Shown here piece after piece: positions 17,467-27,273 of a DNA stretch of 64,000 nt (the first letter of the stretch is position 1; each line of letters begins with the position of its first letter). Origin of the DNA: Echinicola soli (GTDB lineage: Bacteria; Bacteroidota; Bacteroidia; Cytophagales; Cyclobacteriaceae); assembly GCF_006575665.1 (NCBI RefSeq), contig NZ_CP041253.1, positions 749,501 to 813,500 of the forward strand. Reading direction: 5' to 3'. The position numbers and the translations under genes were made by a program. The notes beneath the pieces are model-generated. The model had not been told where the DNA came from and did no database searches. It was given only the letters and a program-made list of their open reading frames with translations.

Positions 17467-17955
17467 ATGTATGTGCCATTCGAAACCATGCCCGATTCCG
17501 CAAGGGTATGGATATACCAAGCCAGCCGCCCATTTACGCAGGAAGAAAAAGAACTGATTACTTCCAGAATGACGGCATTCTGTAATCAGTGGAATACCCA
17601 CGGCAATCTCATGCCTACTTCATTTGACATCAAGTACGACCAATTTATCATCCTTTCGGTAGACGAATCCAAACTTGGTGCGAGTGGATGTTCTATTGAC
17701 AGTTCTGTCAGAACACTGCGGGAGCTCGACGAAGTTTTACAGGTAAACTTACTGGACCAAGGGAAGATTTCTTTCGTAAATCAGGATGAAATCACCATTA
17801 GCAACCTAGCCAAAATAAAAGCATTCATTCAAGAGGGGCAGCTCACTGAGACCACCAAGGTTTTTAACCCGATGATCCAGCGAAAAGAAGACCTCAATAG
17901 CAAATGGTTGATTCCTGCCAGCGAAAGTTGGTTAAGCAGATATTTTAGCAACTAA
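17467..17955 (+). CDS. Conserved Bacteroidota protein, 162 aa, unknown function
   Basis: A soluble 162-residue protein opening MYVPFETMPDSARVWIYQ. I recall homologues being labelled 'ABC transporter ATPase', but there is no Walker A, Walker B or signature motif here, so that name is not supported. A cysteine and SID motif (GASGCSIDSSVRTL, about 79-92) is the most conserved-looking part. It is followed 54 bases later by the PorE-like lipoprotein gene on the same strand, so an envelope connection is possible. Expression could begin in the AT-rich spacer before it, which holds a 7-bp inverted repeat CACTTTG-N4-CAAAGTG at 17403-17420. Confidence 0.75.
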   Translation: MYVPFETMPDSARVWIYQASRPFTQEEKELITSRMTAFCNQWNTHGNLMPTSFDIKYDQFIILSVDESKLGASGCSIDSSVRTLRELDEVLQVNLLDQGKISFVNQDEITISNLAKIKAFIQEGQLTETTKVFNPMIQRKEDLNSKWLIPASESWLSRYFSN

Positions 17956-18009
17956 TTATTTTAAAAGTTTTATATTAGAGGATACACATATTGATGACAG
18001 CCTGACTTT

Positions 18010-19932
18010 ATGATGAAAAATTGTTTTCTGAGTTCTCTTTTTATCTTCCTTTTTTTGGTAGGGTGTACCAGTCTTCAGCAAAAAGGTGAAAAACAGTTTG
18101 CGGCTGGCGAATACCAAATGGCCATTGGTACTTTTTCAAAGGTACTCGCTGACAATCCGGATAACAGTGACGCAAACTATTACGTCGCTGAAAGCTATCG
18201 ACTGTCCAACCGTATCGAAGACGCACTTCCCTATTATGACAAACTGCTGGAGGAAGAAGGGTCATTTGAGAATTACATGAAGAAAGCAAAAAGTCTGCGT
18301 GATCAAGGAGAATATGAAGCAGCCACAGAAGCTTACCGGCAGGCCAAAGAACATACCACCAGTGATTCCCTGATTGCACTCGCCGATTTGGGAGAAGAAA
18401 ACATGTCCAAGATCGAATCCATCACCGATTATTGGCCTTACCATGAACTCCAAAATTATGAATTGCTCAACACTTCGGGAATAGATTACGCCCCTGTGGT
18501 CAGCGAAGATTTTCTGTATTTCACCAGTTCCAGGCGTGCCAGTGGCGTATATCCAGCCACCGGCCAGGGCTATACCAAACTCTATCGTGCAAGGGCCAAC
18601 GGGGTAAAAGTGGATGTCCAAAACATTCAGGCTCTGCCAGAATTCCGAAATGAGGAAAACCTCAACCAAGGGGCTATCGCCATCAGTCCTGACGGCAACA
18701 CCATCATCTACGCTCGTGGGAATAGCCTGAGCAAAAAAGACCTTCCTGAAGTCAACTTATTCATCAGCTATTTCAGGGGATCGGGTTTTACGGACCCGGT
18801 CTGGATGCCCGTAAATGAAGATGAAACATACTGGAACTCCACTCCTGCTTTCAGTGTGGATGGAGAGGTCCTTTATTTCGCTTCGAATAGACCTGGCGGT
18901 TATGGTGGAATTGACCTCTATAAAGCCACCAAACTGGCCAATGGAGACTTTGGCAACCCACAAAACCTAGGCGCAGAAATCAACACACCGGGTAATGAGA
19001 TGTTTCCCCGTCCGGTGGGAGAGCAACTGTATTTTGCTTCTGATGGACATCCTGGGTTTGGCAAGCTAGATCTTTTTGTGGCCGAGGCCAAAGAAGGAAA
19101 GACCACTATCACTAACCTTGGCAAAAACATCAATTCCATCAGTGATGACTTTGGTATATTCTTCACCAATTTCCCCAAGGAGGGATTCCTCACCTCCAAT
19201 CGAGAAGGAGGAGTGGGTGATGACGACATTTACTATTTTCAGGACAATACACCCAAGCCGAAAGTGGTCAATGTTTTCCTTAATGTAAAAACCCTGCAAA
19301 AAACTACTGAAGGCGAAACAGTGCTTCCAAGTGCCAGGGTAGCCCTTTATGACAGTACCAAACAAACGGTAGGTGGAGACTTCTCCAATGAACAAGGCCG
19401 ACTAAGATTTAGACTGGAGCCTAATGCCGATTTCACATTGATCGCATCCAAAAACGGATATTTCACTAAAAGCGTCCCCTACAGTACTCTCGGCAAAACG
19501 CCAGCTCAAGAAGACCTGATCCAAGATGTCACCAATGTCACCCTTGACACGACTATTGTACTGGATAAGCTGGAACTGGAAAAGGCCATCGTACTGGAAA
19601 ACATCTACTACGACCTGGACAAAGCTGACATCCGTCCAGACGCTGCCATAGAACTGGACAAACTGGTCAAAATACTTCAGGACAATCCTGAAATCAGCAT
19701 TGAACTCAGCTCTCATACCGACAGCCGTGCCAGTGACGAATACAATAGGGACCTTTCCCAACGCAGGGCACAGTCTGCCGTGGACTACATCATTTCCCAA
19801 GGGATCGACAAATCACGCCTAGTGGCCAAAGGCTATGGTGAAGAGCAGCCGGTGATCGAAAATGCCCAAACAGAAGAGGAACACCAGCGCAACCGACGTA
19901 CCGAATTTAAAGTTATCGACATTGAGGAATAA
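18010..19932 (+). CDS. PorE-like lipoprotein: TPR, beta-propeller, carboxypeptidase-regulatory and OmpA domains
   Basis: A 640-residue outer-membrane lipoprotein with a lipobox ending at C19 (FLFLVGC). Domains: TPR-like repeats (about 27-125, AAGEYQMAIGTFSKVL, EAATEAYRQAKE); WD40/PD40 propeller blades (about 160-415, LYFTSSRR, LYFASNRPGGYGG, LYFASDGHPGFG, FLTSNREGGVGDDD); a carboxypeptidase-regulatory-like beta sandwich (about 417-510); and an OmpA peptidoglycan-binding domain (about 525-640, YYDLDKADIRPDA, HTDSRASDEYN, AKGYGEEQP). This order is that of PorE, which anchors the type IX secretion system to peptidoglycan. A gene for a general PD40-OmpA protein is the alternative, since PorE has paralogues. 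A GTG or the second ATG at 18013 would change little. Confidence 0.85.
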   Translation: MMKNCFLSSLFIFLFLVGCTSLQQKGEKQFAAGEYQMAIGTFSKVLADNPDNSDANYYVAESYRLSNRIEDALPYYDKLLEEEGSFENYMKKAKSLRDQGEYEAATEAYRQAKEHTTSDSLIALADLGEENMSKIESITDYWPYHELQNYELLNTSGIDYAPVVSEDFLYFTSSRRASGVYPATGQGYTKLYRARANGVKVDVQNIQALPEFRNEENLNQGAIAISPDGNTIIYARGNSLSKKDLPEVNLFISYFRGSGFTDPVWMPVNEDETYWNSTPAFSVDGEVLYFASNRPGGYGGIDLYKATKLANGDFGNPQNLGAEINTPGNEMFPRPVGEQLYFASDGHPGFGKLDLFVAEAKEGKTTITNLGKNINSISDDFGIFFTNFPKEGFLTSNREGGVGDDDIYYFQDNTPKPKVVNVFLNVKTLQKTTEGETVLPSARVALYDSTKQTVGGDFSNEQGRLRFRLEPNADFTLIASKNGYFTKSVPYSTLGKTPAQEDLIQDVTNVTLDTTIVLDKLELEKAIVLENIYYDLDKADIRPDAAIELDKLVKILQDNPEISIELSSHTDSRASDEYNRDLSQRRAQSAVDYIISQGIDKSRLVAKGYGEEQPVIENAQTEEEHQRNRRTEFKVIDIEE

Positions 19933-20462
19933 AAGGGTCGAAAGGTTAAAATGTTGGAAGGTTTTAAGGGTACTTCGGTACTATAAAAACTTCCCAGTGG
20001 CCTTCACCAGACAAACCTCATGGGCTAGTATCAACTGTCTCCATTCCCTCTAAATATCCTCCATTCTTTTACACTTTATAGGGTATGACGGAGGCTTTGC
20101 CCCGGCAGGGACTCAATGTTTCTTAGTATCAGGGCAGAGCCCCAGTACAACCACTTCGTAGCGTTGTCCCGCCGTCTCTGACGCGGGAGCACAAAGACTG
20201 AGTCTCCCGACTCAACCTTATATTTCTGCTATCTGAATTTTTACTTTGCTCTTTTTTCCGATCTACCCCACCTAACCTCCCCGGCCGCAGCGGGGAGTAA
20301 CATGAAGCTCATGTCTCAATACTCATGTCTTACTACTTTTTTCTCTAACCTAGCTACTTCATACTTGACTTTTTTCTATCAGTGATACTTTCAAACATAT
20401 ATTTTCCCAATCCTTGCCAAAATCCTTAACTTTACGACAACATTAACCAAGTCGTTATTCAG
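19933..20462. other. 530-base spacer with degenerate repeats
   Basis: No credible gene. It contains GTTGGAAGGTTTTAAGG (19953-19969), which recurs at 24540. A GC-richer block at about 20090-20220 has the hairpin-prone text CCCGCCGTCTCTGACGCGGG and TGCCCCGGCA, related to GTGCCGGGGCACAGCC near 38252. Tracts like TCTCAATACTCATGTC (about 20320) resemble those at 38280-38340. These are intergenic repeat debris. TAACTTTA near 20427 could be a weak -7 box for purM. Confidence 0.55.
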
Positions 20463-21626
20463 ATGGACGAAAGATACATGCAACGGGGCGTATCCGCCTC
20501 AAAAGAGGACGTACATAATGCCATATCGAATTTAGACAAAGGGCTGTACCCAAAAGCTTTTTGCAAAATCGTGGAAGACACCCTCGGCAATGACCCTGCC
20601 TATTGCAATGTCATGCATGCGGATGGCGCGGGAACAAAATCCTCTTTGGCATATCTTTACTGGAAAGAAACCGGTGACCTGAGTGTCTGGAAGGGTATTG
20701 CCCAAGATGCCATCATCATGAATACCGATGACCTGCTTTGTGTGGGCGCGGTCAACAACATCCTGGTATCCTCCACGATCGGAAGGAACAAAAACCTTAT
20801 CCCGGGGGAAGTGATTTCGGCTATCATCAACGGCACCGAAGAAGTCCTCCAAATGCTTCGCGACAATGGCGTCAACATCGTCCTCACGGGAGGTGAAACA
20901 GCCGACGTAGGCGACTTGGTAAGGACAGTCATCGTGGACAGCACTGTCACCTGTCGTATGCGTAGGGACGAAGTGATCTCCAATGATCATATCAAACCAG
21001 GAGATGTCATCGTCGGACTGGCATCCCATGGCCAGGCCAAATACGAAGATAGCTATAACGGGGGCATGGGCAGCAATGGTCTTACCTCTGCCCGTCATGA
21101 TGTCTTTAACAAAGTCCTGAAAACCAAGTATCCTGAAAGTTTTGACCCATCCGTACCGGACGATTTGGTTTATACAGGAAAGTATAACCTGACCGATCCT
21201 GCACCAGAAACTCCCGTGAATATGGGCAAGCTAGTGCTTTCCCCTACACGGACCTATGCCCCTATCATGGTAGAGGCCCTCAAATACCTCCAGCCACAAA
21301 TCCACGGCCTGGTACACTGCAGCGGTGGAGCCCAGACCAAAGTCCTTCACTTCGTAGACAATGTCCACGTGGTCAAGGATAACCTTTTCGAAACGCCACC
21401 ATTGTTCAAGATCATCCAAGAAGAAAGTGCCACGGACTGGAAAGAAATGTACAAGGTCTTCAACATGGGGCACCGTATGGAGGTCTATTTAGAAGAAAAA
21501 TATGCCGAAGAAATCATTGATATCGCGGAATTCCACGGGGTGGATGCCCAGATCATCGGTCGCGTGGAGCCTTATGATGGCAAAAAAGTCACCATCAAAA
21601 GCGAACATGGTACATTTGAGTATTGA
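20463..21626 (+). CDS. purM: Phosphoribosylformylglycinamidine cyclo-ligase (AIR synthase)
   Basis: PurM closes FGAM to aminoimidazole ribonucleotide using ATP in purine synthesis. It is 387 residues, a little longer than the E. coli enzyme, in the Bacteroidota form. Visible signatures are HADGAGTKSSLAY (about 56-68), QDAIIMNTDDLLCVGA, LTGGETADVGDLV, the substrate-loop segment YNGGMGSNGLTSARHDVF, and GLVHCSGGAQTKVL in the C-terminal half. It ends 11 bases before the ATG of the ceramidase-like gene, which may be co-transcribed although no metabolic link is evident. Confidence 0.94.
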   Translation: MDERYMQRGVSASKEDVHNAISNLDKGLYPKAFCKIVEDTLGNDPAYCNVMHADGAGTKSSLAYLYWKETGDLSVWKGIAQDAIIMNTDDLLCVGAVNNILVSSTIGRNKNLIPGEVISAIINGTEEVLQMLRDNGVNIVLTGGETADVGDLVRTVIVDSTVTCRMRRDEVISNDHIKPGDVIVGLASHGQAKYEDSYNGGMGSNGLTSARHDVFNKVLKTKYPESFDPSVPDDLVYTGKYNLTDPAPETPVNMGKLVLSPTRTYAPIMVEALKYLQPQIHGLVHCSGGAQTKVLHFVDNVHVVKDNLFETPPLFKIIQEESATDWKEMYKVFNMGHRMEVYLEEKYAEEIIDIAEFHGVDAQIIGRVEPYDGKKVTIKSEHGTFEY

Positions 21627-21637
21627 TCTTCATTAAC

Positions 21638-22963
21638 ATGCGAAAACTCCTTAAAATACTGGCCTGGATAACGGGCCTTTTACTTTTGTTGGCAGTAACA
21701 CTGCTCACTACGGTAAATTGGGCTGAGCCAAAGGATCAAGATTACTACAAAAGCTCGTTAAAGGCTATCCAAAACCTGCAACCAACCAAGTCTTCTGGCA
21801 ATGCATGGATGGCCGGATGGGCGCAGGTCAATGTCACCCCCCAAGAGCCTATAGATCTAGTGGGCTATAAGCCTCGAGGTGCTTACGAATTTGTCCAGGA
21901 CAGTAGTTTTGTCAAAGCCCTGGTCGTGGGAAGCGGTAACCAACAAGTAGCCTTTCTAAACTATGAACTACTAATTGTACATCCCGCTCTGGCCAAAGCT
22001 GTGGAAGCTGCCATCCGCAAGGCTAATATACCTGTCGATTTGGTGTACTTTACGGGCACCCACACACACAGCGGAATGGGAGGATATATGCCAGGCATCA
22101 TGGGTAAAATCGCATTTGGGGGATATGACAAAAAAGTGGTCAATATGTTGGCAGAAAAATCTGCCCAAGCGGTAAAAAATGCACTTTCGACGCAGGATTC
22201 CGTTTCGATCGCTTACCAAAAATACAGCGCCCCACAGTTCGTGGCAAATCGATTTATCCCTGATGGCCCCATTGATCCATTTATCCGCCAGCTGGTCTTC
22301 ACCAAAAATGATGGCACCAAGGGCACCTTCTTCACCTACACGGCCCATGCCACCTGCCTCAATAGCAATTTTATGGGACTTTCGGGGGATTATCCGTACT
22401 ACCTGACACAGGATATGCTGAATGATTATTCGTTTTCGATGTTTGCCGCAGGAACTGTAGGCAGCCACCAGCCTTTGGCACCTGGAAGAGCCCTTGAGGA
22501 TATCAAAGTCTATGCCCAGCAACTGGACAGCCTGATGGAACAGCCCGCTATTTTCCGAGATACTGTCAAACGTAGCATCCTTCGTCTGGGCACACTCACG
22601 CCGCAGCTCCCAGATGCTACCTATCGGATCTCCGACAATATCCGCCTCCGCCCATGGGTATTCAATGGCCTCTTCGGGGATACCAATGCGCATTTTGATA
22701 TGGTACAGATAGGAAATACCTTAATGATCTCTTCAAGTGGAGAAATCTCCGGGATGTTTTACAAAAAATGGGAAGAATTTGCCAGCCAAAAAGACCTAAA
22801 CCTCATCATCACCTCTTTCAATGGCGGCTACATGGGTTATATCGTCCCAGATCAATATTATGACCGCACCTATTTTGAGGCCAGGGACATGAATTGGTTT
22901 GGCCCGTACAGTGGCTCATTCTATGATATGATCGTCACTAACCTTATTCTTTCTGCGGAATGA
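21638..22963 (+). CDS. Neutral ceramidase-like hydrolase, membrane-anchored
   Basis: From the ATG at 21638 (an upstream TTG would add 5 residues) the protein has 441 residues. An N-terminal hydrophobic anchor (about 5-24) precedes a domain of the neutral/alkaline non-lysosomal ceramidase N-terminal family. GWAQVNVTPQEPIDLVGY matches the usual start of that domain, and FTGTHTHSGMGGYMPG carries the zinc-binding HTHSG. TYTAHATCL and GTVGSHQPL hold further expected ligands. The length is short because the C-terminal Ig domain of true ceramidases is missing. The natural substrate may be a sphingolipid, since Bacteroidota can make them, or another amide. It overlaps the convergent next gene by 20 bases. 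Confidence 0.82.
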   Translation: MRKLLKILAWITGLLLLLAVTLLTTVNWAEPKDQDYYKSSLKAIQNLQPTKSSGNAWMAGWAQVNVTPQEPIDLVGYKPRGAYEFVQDSSFVKALVVGSGNQQVAFLNYELLIVHPALAKAVEAAIRKANIPVDLVYFTGTHTHSGMGGYMPGIMGKIAFGGYDKKVVNMLAEKSAQAVKNALSTQDSVSIAYQKYSAPQFVANRFIPDGPIDPFIRQLVFTKNDGTKGTFFTYTAHATCLNSNFMGLSGDYPYYLTQDMLNDYSFSMFAAGTVGSHQPLAPGRALEDIKVYAQQLDSLMEQPAIFRDTVKRSILRLGTLTPQLPDATYRISDNIRLRPWVFNGLFGDTNAHFDMVQIGNTLMISSSGEISGMFYKKWEEFASQKDLNLIITSFNGGYMGYIVPDQYYDRTYFEARDMNWFGPYSGSFYDMIVTNLILSAE

Positions 22964-23321
22964 TCTCTAGTACTTCTTCCGGTTTCTTGAACTTTACTAT
23001 AGGCATCTTGGCAGGATAATCTTCCGGCAACTCTTTCCTTTTTAGCTTATAATCCTTATCCGCGGGAAGCTGATAGATCGGAAAATTATGGTCAATAACA
23101 TCCACATGGTCTTGCAGGTTAAAGTGTTTTGCAGCATAAGCTGTACTACCGAAGCCCATATCTTCAATGGCCGCCCTCAGACTATCAGTATTAAGTGGCT
23201 TTACATTTAGACTAAAACGATCGAAAGCAGGTTTATCAAAGTCCAATTCTTCCTGGGCATACAAATTCCCACCAACTACAAATAGCACACTAGTGATTAC
23301 AGCACATTTAATATTCATCAT
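22944..23321 (-). CDS. Hypothetical exported protein, 125 aa
   Basis: An unrecognised small protein with a signal peptide (about 1-22, KCAVITSVLFVVGGNLYAQ) and a short, charged mature domain (KPLNTDSLRAAIEDMGFG, LQDHVDVIDHNFPIYQLP). Its last 20 bases overlap the end of the ceramidase-like gene on the other strand. No cysteine in the mature part, and no membrane helix after the leader. Probably periplasmic; role unknown. Confidence 0.65.
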   Translation of the reverse strand: MMNIKCAVITSVLFVVGGNLYAQEELDFDKPAFDRFSLNVKPLNTDSLRAAIEDMGFGSTAYAAKHFNLQDHVDVIDHNFPIYQLPADKDYKLKRKELPEDYPAKMPIVKFKKPEEVLEIIPQKE

Positions 23322-23887
23322 GTAAAAGTTTAGTATGTTGCAAGTTACAAAATATCCCGGATCTATCTAACCTGAAAAAACGTTAAAAGTATTAATAAAA
23401 TCAGCAATACTTGCCCCTGGTTTTTATCAGGATAGTTTTGGCACCTGATATTAAAATGGCTCTATGTGGAATACTGTGCGTAAATTATTCACGGGACTGT
23501 CCCACTTGTGCGGATAGATCAGGGAAATAGTTTTGTTCCTACGGCACAAAGCCCTCTCAAGGCAACCTGATTCTACCAGGCTTAAATGCCCAGTGGCATT
23601 GGTCAAGACTCCCTTCTCACTATTTTAGCCGACAGAAGTGTCAGCAGGGATGCTCCGTTAGGAGCATTAGCTTGGTAACAGAAATTGGATACAGCATCCT
23701 AACAGTGCCGTAGGTACTGACCATGGGCAAGGAAAACATATATCATTATCGACCGCATCAGGAGCATGGGCACCCAAATTCATCCGTCCACGCGATGCTT
23801 CGATCTCCATATCCTGCTAGGGCTCAGTTTGCCCATAGTAAATCATATAGAACCATTAAAATTGGCCCCCTAGACGGGACCGATGTC
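23322..23887. other. 566-base spacer with palindromic repeats
   Basis: No credible gene. ATGCTCC-GTTA-GGAGCAT (23650-23667) is a perfect hairpin. Nearby text (TTCCTACGGCACAAAGCCCTC, AATGCCCAGTGGCATTGG, GTGCCGTAGGTACTGACC) looks like decayed copies of short dispersed repeats. A possible 98-residue ORF overlapping the methyltransferase gene end is not supported. Confidence 0.5.
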
Positions 23888-24511
23888 CTAAACCTTTTTA
23901 AAACAAGCTGCCTTTATCCAGCCTCCCTTGAAATTTTCTTCCTCCCTGAGCTTCCATCCATGTTTTTCGAAAAATTGGTGATACTTTGGCAGATCATTTC
24001 GAGGATTCCCAGTAGTTAACCTAAAAAATCGGATCATTATCCACTGAAGCCACCGCTTAGCGGGCTGATCAAAAAAATCTACCAAAATCCAGTGGGCCGA
24101 TGGCTTTTCCCTCTGTTTGATCGCCAAAAACAAGCTATCAATCTCCTTATCAGACAGAATATCCAGCAGATATTGGGTGATTATCCAATCAAATAGTTGG
24201 TTCGGCAACACACTAAAATCTGTTTGATGTAGAAAGACCACACGGTCAAGCAGGTCTGCAGTGAGTTGGCTTTTGGCGCTCCCCATCATTTTTTGTGAAG
24301 CTTCTACGAAGTAAACTTTCCCTAGCCTACCTACCTTATTAGCTAGCACCGGAAGATTTTCTCCAGTGCCTCCACCTATGCATAATACCTGATCCCCTTC
24401 GCTCACCCTGTCTAAAAAAGCGTATTTACTTTCTTTATGTGCCGTTCCCAACACAGTCATCGCCAACCGATCATAAAAAAACACCACCTTGTCGTACAGG
24501 TTCTTTTTCAT
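23888..24511 (-). CDS. Class I SAM-dependent methyltransferase (UbiE-like)
   Basis: A 207-residue cytoplasmic methyltransferase: MKKNLYDKVVFFYDRLAM opens it, motif I is VLCIGGGTGENLPVL (about 42-56), and motif II-like KVYFVEAS follows. The C-terminal region is aromatic-rich (KRWLQWIMIRFFRL). It is most like UbiE/COQ5-type and small membrane-lipid methyltransferases. Substrate unknown. It is a single gene flanked by repeat-containing spacers. Confidence 0.82.
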   Translation of the reverse strand: MKKNLYDKVVFFYDRLAMTVLGTAHKESKYAFLDRVSEGDQVLCIGGGTGENLPVLANKVGRLGKVYFVEASQKMMGSAKSQLTADLLDRVVFLHQTDFSVLPNQLFDWIITQYLLDILSDKEIDSLFLAIKQREKPSAHWILVDFFDQPAKRWLQWIMIRFFRLTTGNPRNDLPKYHQFFEKHGWKLREEENFKGGWIKAACFKKV

Positions 24512-24771
24512 GCTTAAAGTTAAGACTAAGGGAGGGAAAGTTGGAAGGTTTTAAGGTTAAAAGCTAGTTTGTCCTTCTAGGCCAAAAAAATGGCTTCACT
24601 TATCTTTCCCCTGAAATTAATTGGTTACAATTCTGGACCATAATCCAAAGAAATTCAAGAATTAATTCGTGAAAATCATTGTAATCCGTGGACAACTCTT
24701 TTATTGTTAGTATTATTGGTACGATAGTGGATGTAACATCCGATCCTATTCACTTTTAACCCAAATACCGT

Positions 24772-26130
24772 ATGAAAAATTTACTGCAGTCCTTTTCCAA
24801 TATCAAATCACTGATCAAAAACATAGATTTTGCCAAACTCAACCAACTATCCCAGAAGGTCGACCTCAATGAAATGGTGGGAATCGTCTCACAAATGAGT
24901 GAATCAGACCTGGCCAAGATGATGAAAATGATGAAAGGAGGTGGCAAAAAAAGGGAGCTTCCACCGGTGAACGGAGATTTTTATGAATTGGAAAAAACGT
25001 TGGCACCGCACGAACAGGAAATCGTGGCCAAAGTCCGCGATTTTATGGAAAAAGAAGTACGTCCCATCGCCAATGAATACTGGAACAAGGGGCATTTCCC
25101 CATGCATATCATTCCAAAGATGGCCGAATTGGGCATTGCTGGCTTGACCTACAAAGGTTATGGCTGTCCGGGACACTCCGCACTGCTGGAAGGTTTTCTT
25201 GCCATGGAAATGGCCCGGGTAGACACGTCTATTTCCACCTTCTTTGGCGTACAATCCGGTCTGGCCATGGGCTCGATCTACGTCTGTGGTTCGGAAGAAC
25301 AAAAGCAGGAATGGCTCCCTAAAATGCAAAAAATGGACGTTATCGGTGCCTTTGGATTGACGGAGCCCAAAGTAGGCTCAGGTGTGGCTGGAGGCCTGAC
25401 AACCACCTGCAAACGAGAAGGAGACGAATGGGTCATCAATGGCCAGAAAAAGTGGATCGGCAATGCCACCTTCTCTGATATTACCGTGATCTGGGCAAGG
25501 GATTTGGACGACCATCAGGTCAAGGGGTTCATCGTCCGCAAAGACAACCCAGGCTTTCATCCAGAGAAAATTGAAAATAAAATGGCACTGCGAACGGTCC
25601 AAAATGCCTTGATCACCATGAAAGACTGCCGCGTTCCGGAAAGTGACCGCCTCCAAAATGCCAATTCATTTAAAGACACTTCCGAAATACTCAGACTTAC
25701 CCGTGCTGGGGTGGCTTGGCAAGCTGTGGGCTGCGGACGAGGTGCTTACGAGGCCGCACTTCGCTATACCAATGAGCGAAAGCAATTTGGTCGGCCTATT
25801 GCTAGTTTCCAGCTGGTCCAGGACTTACTGGTCACCATGCTGGGAGATCTTACCGCCATGCAGACCATGGTCTACCGCCTGTCCAAAATGCAAGATGCCG
25901 GAGAACTAAAAGACGAACATGCTTCCCTAGCAAAAGTTTTCTGCACCCTGCGCATGCGTACCATTGTGGACCACTCACGTGAGCTGTTTGGCGGCAATGG
26001 CATACTCCTGGAATACGACATCGCCCGCTTTGTGGCCGATGCAGAGGCCATCTACTCCTATGAAGGCACCAAGGAAATCAACTCCCTCATCGTCGGCCGT
26101 GCCATCACAGGGCACAGTGCATTTGTGTAG
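24772..26130 (+). CDS. Acyl-CoA dehydrogenase (glutaryl-CoA/isovaleryl-like) with N-terminal extension
   Basis: A flavin-dependent acyl-CoA dehydrogenase of 452 residues that oxidises an acyl-CoA at C2-C3 and passes electrons to ETF. The catalytic core starts near residue 70. FGLTEPKVGSGVAGG and WVINGQKKWIGNA (mid-protein) bind flavin and substrate. The terminal YEGTKEINSLIVGR carries the likely base E431 in the position used by many family members. The first 65 residues form an extra helical segment ending in LAKMMKMMKGGGKK that the core family does not have. Only a 200-base spacer follows before the convergent membrane-protein gene. Chain-length specificity cannot be read. Confidence 0.9.
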   Translation: MKNLLQSFSNIKSLIKNIDFAKLNQLSQKVDLNEMVGIVSQMSESDLAKMMKMMKGGGKKRELPPVNGDFYELEKTLAPHEQEIVAKVRDFMEKEVRPIANEYWNKGHFPMHIIPKMAELGIAGLTYKGYGCPGHSALLEGFLAMEMARVDTSISTFFGVQSGLAMGSIYVCGSEEQKQEWLPKMQKMDVIGAFGLTEPKVGSGVAGGLTTTCKREGDEWVINGQKKWIGNATFSDITVIWARDLDDHQVKGFIVRKDNPGFHPEKIENKMALRTVQNALITMKDCRVPESDRLQNANSFKDTSEILRLTRAGVAWQAVGCGRGAYEAALRYTNERKQFGRPIASFQLVQDLLVTMLGDLTAMQTMVYRLSKMQDAGELKDEHASLAKVFCTLRMRTIVDHSRELFGGNGILLEYDIARFVADAEAIYSYEGTKEINSLIVGRAITGHSAFV

Positions 26131-26333
26131 TGGGCTGCCGACGGGCAACAGTCCATCGTCCAGTAAAAATTAAAAGCTTGGGAAAATCAGTTAAGCTAAA
26201 GCGAACGGAGGATTATGAAGCCGTTTCAGGCCGTAACAAAGGACTAATGCATATACCCTGGATTCAATTTTCAATAAAGCCCAAACCGAGTTAAGCGTTG
26301 AAACCTCAAACTTTCAAACATTGTAACATTATA

Positions 26334-27188
26334 TTAAGCCACCAAAAAAAGCACAAAAGGAAGTAAATAGGCTGCATCGATCTGACGTCGGACGGCTTCT
26401 TTGCTGCGTTTGGCTTGTAGAAACGCACTTATATGGATCAAAAACATAATCACCAAAATGACCAGATAGATATAGTAAAAGGAACCTAATACAAAAAACA
26501 TCCCCATCAAATACACCAGTTCCACCCACATCAATCCTGTCAAAAGGCTATGGGTCATGGAAATTCCCAAAACGCTGACGATGGAGCCCATCTCATCCCT
26601 GCTATCGCTGTCATAATCCATATAGGCCAGCAGAAGCAGGTTAAACCAGGCCATCAAAAAATACCCAAAGGCAAAATACCAAAACACCCTTGGCACGCCA
26701 TCGTTGGTAAAGCGGATCATTGGCACGAGGGTAATTCCAGCGGTGTACAGGGCTGCTGTGGTAATCTCTTTCAGGATGGATACTTTCTTTCCAAAGAATT
26801 TCATGAAGACGATATTTCCAATGATCACCGTTCCCAATAGCATCCCAAAGGACATTAAATGCGAAAATTTGATAAAGTCAAAGGCCAAAATCACCGCGGT
26901 AACCACCACCAAGACTAACCAAATCAACAGGGTATTGAAGTTCACTTGATGAAACAAGTGCCTAGCTGAGCTGGCTTTCCCTTGGATATTGCGTGCATCC
27001 ATCAGATGGTCAAAGGTATAAATTCCCCATACGGCCAGCGCCATCAGCAGATATACCACAGGTGTAAAACTAAGCTCCAGCAAGTGTTGGAAAAAATAAA
27101 GCCCCGCACAAGCCCCTAGCACCACATCCAGTGAAAGCCACTGAAAATAATTGTAATATTTCTTGAGTCCCTGTGTCTTCACAAACAT
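26334..27188 (-). CDS. UbiA-like polytopic membrane protein
   Basis: From the ATG at 27188 (an upstream TTG would add 5 residues) it has 284 residues with about eight transmembrane helices. Two acidic motifs lie at UbiA-like positions: YTFDHLMDARN after helix 2 and AYMDYDSDSRDEMG after helix 6. They match the two DxxxD motifs that bind prenyl diphosphate/Mg in UbiA prenyltransferases. The usual NDxxD sequence is not exact, so activity is uncertain. Substrate unknown. It is convergent with the acyl-CoA dehydrogenase. Confidence 0.68.
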   Translation of the reverse strand: MFVKTQGLKKYYNYFQWLSLDVVLGACAGLYFFQHLLELSFTPVVYLLMALAVWGIYTFDHLMDARNIQGKASSARHLFHQVNFNTLLIWLVLVVVTAVILAFDFIKFSHLMSFGMLLGTVIIGNIVFMKFFGKKVSILKEITTAALYTAGITLVPMIRFTNDGVPRVFWYFAFGYFLMAWFNLLLLAYMDYDSDSRDEMGSIVSVLGISMTHSLLTGLMWVELVYLMGMFFVLGSFYYIYLVILVIMFLIHISAFLQAKRSKEAVRRQIDAAYLLPFVLFLVA

Positions 27189-27273
27189 AAATATACAACT
27201 CAAGTAATAGTTTTCGAATGATTCCCTATATTTAACACCATTGATTTTAAATTAACACCAAAAAACCACTAGA

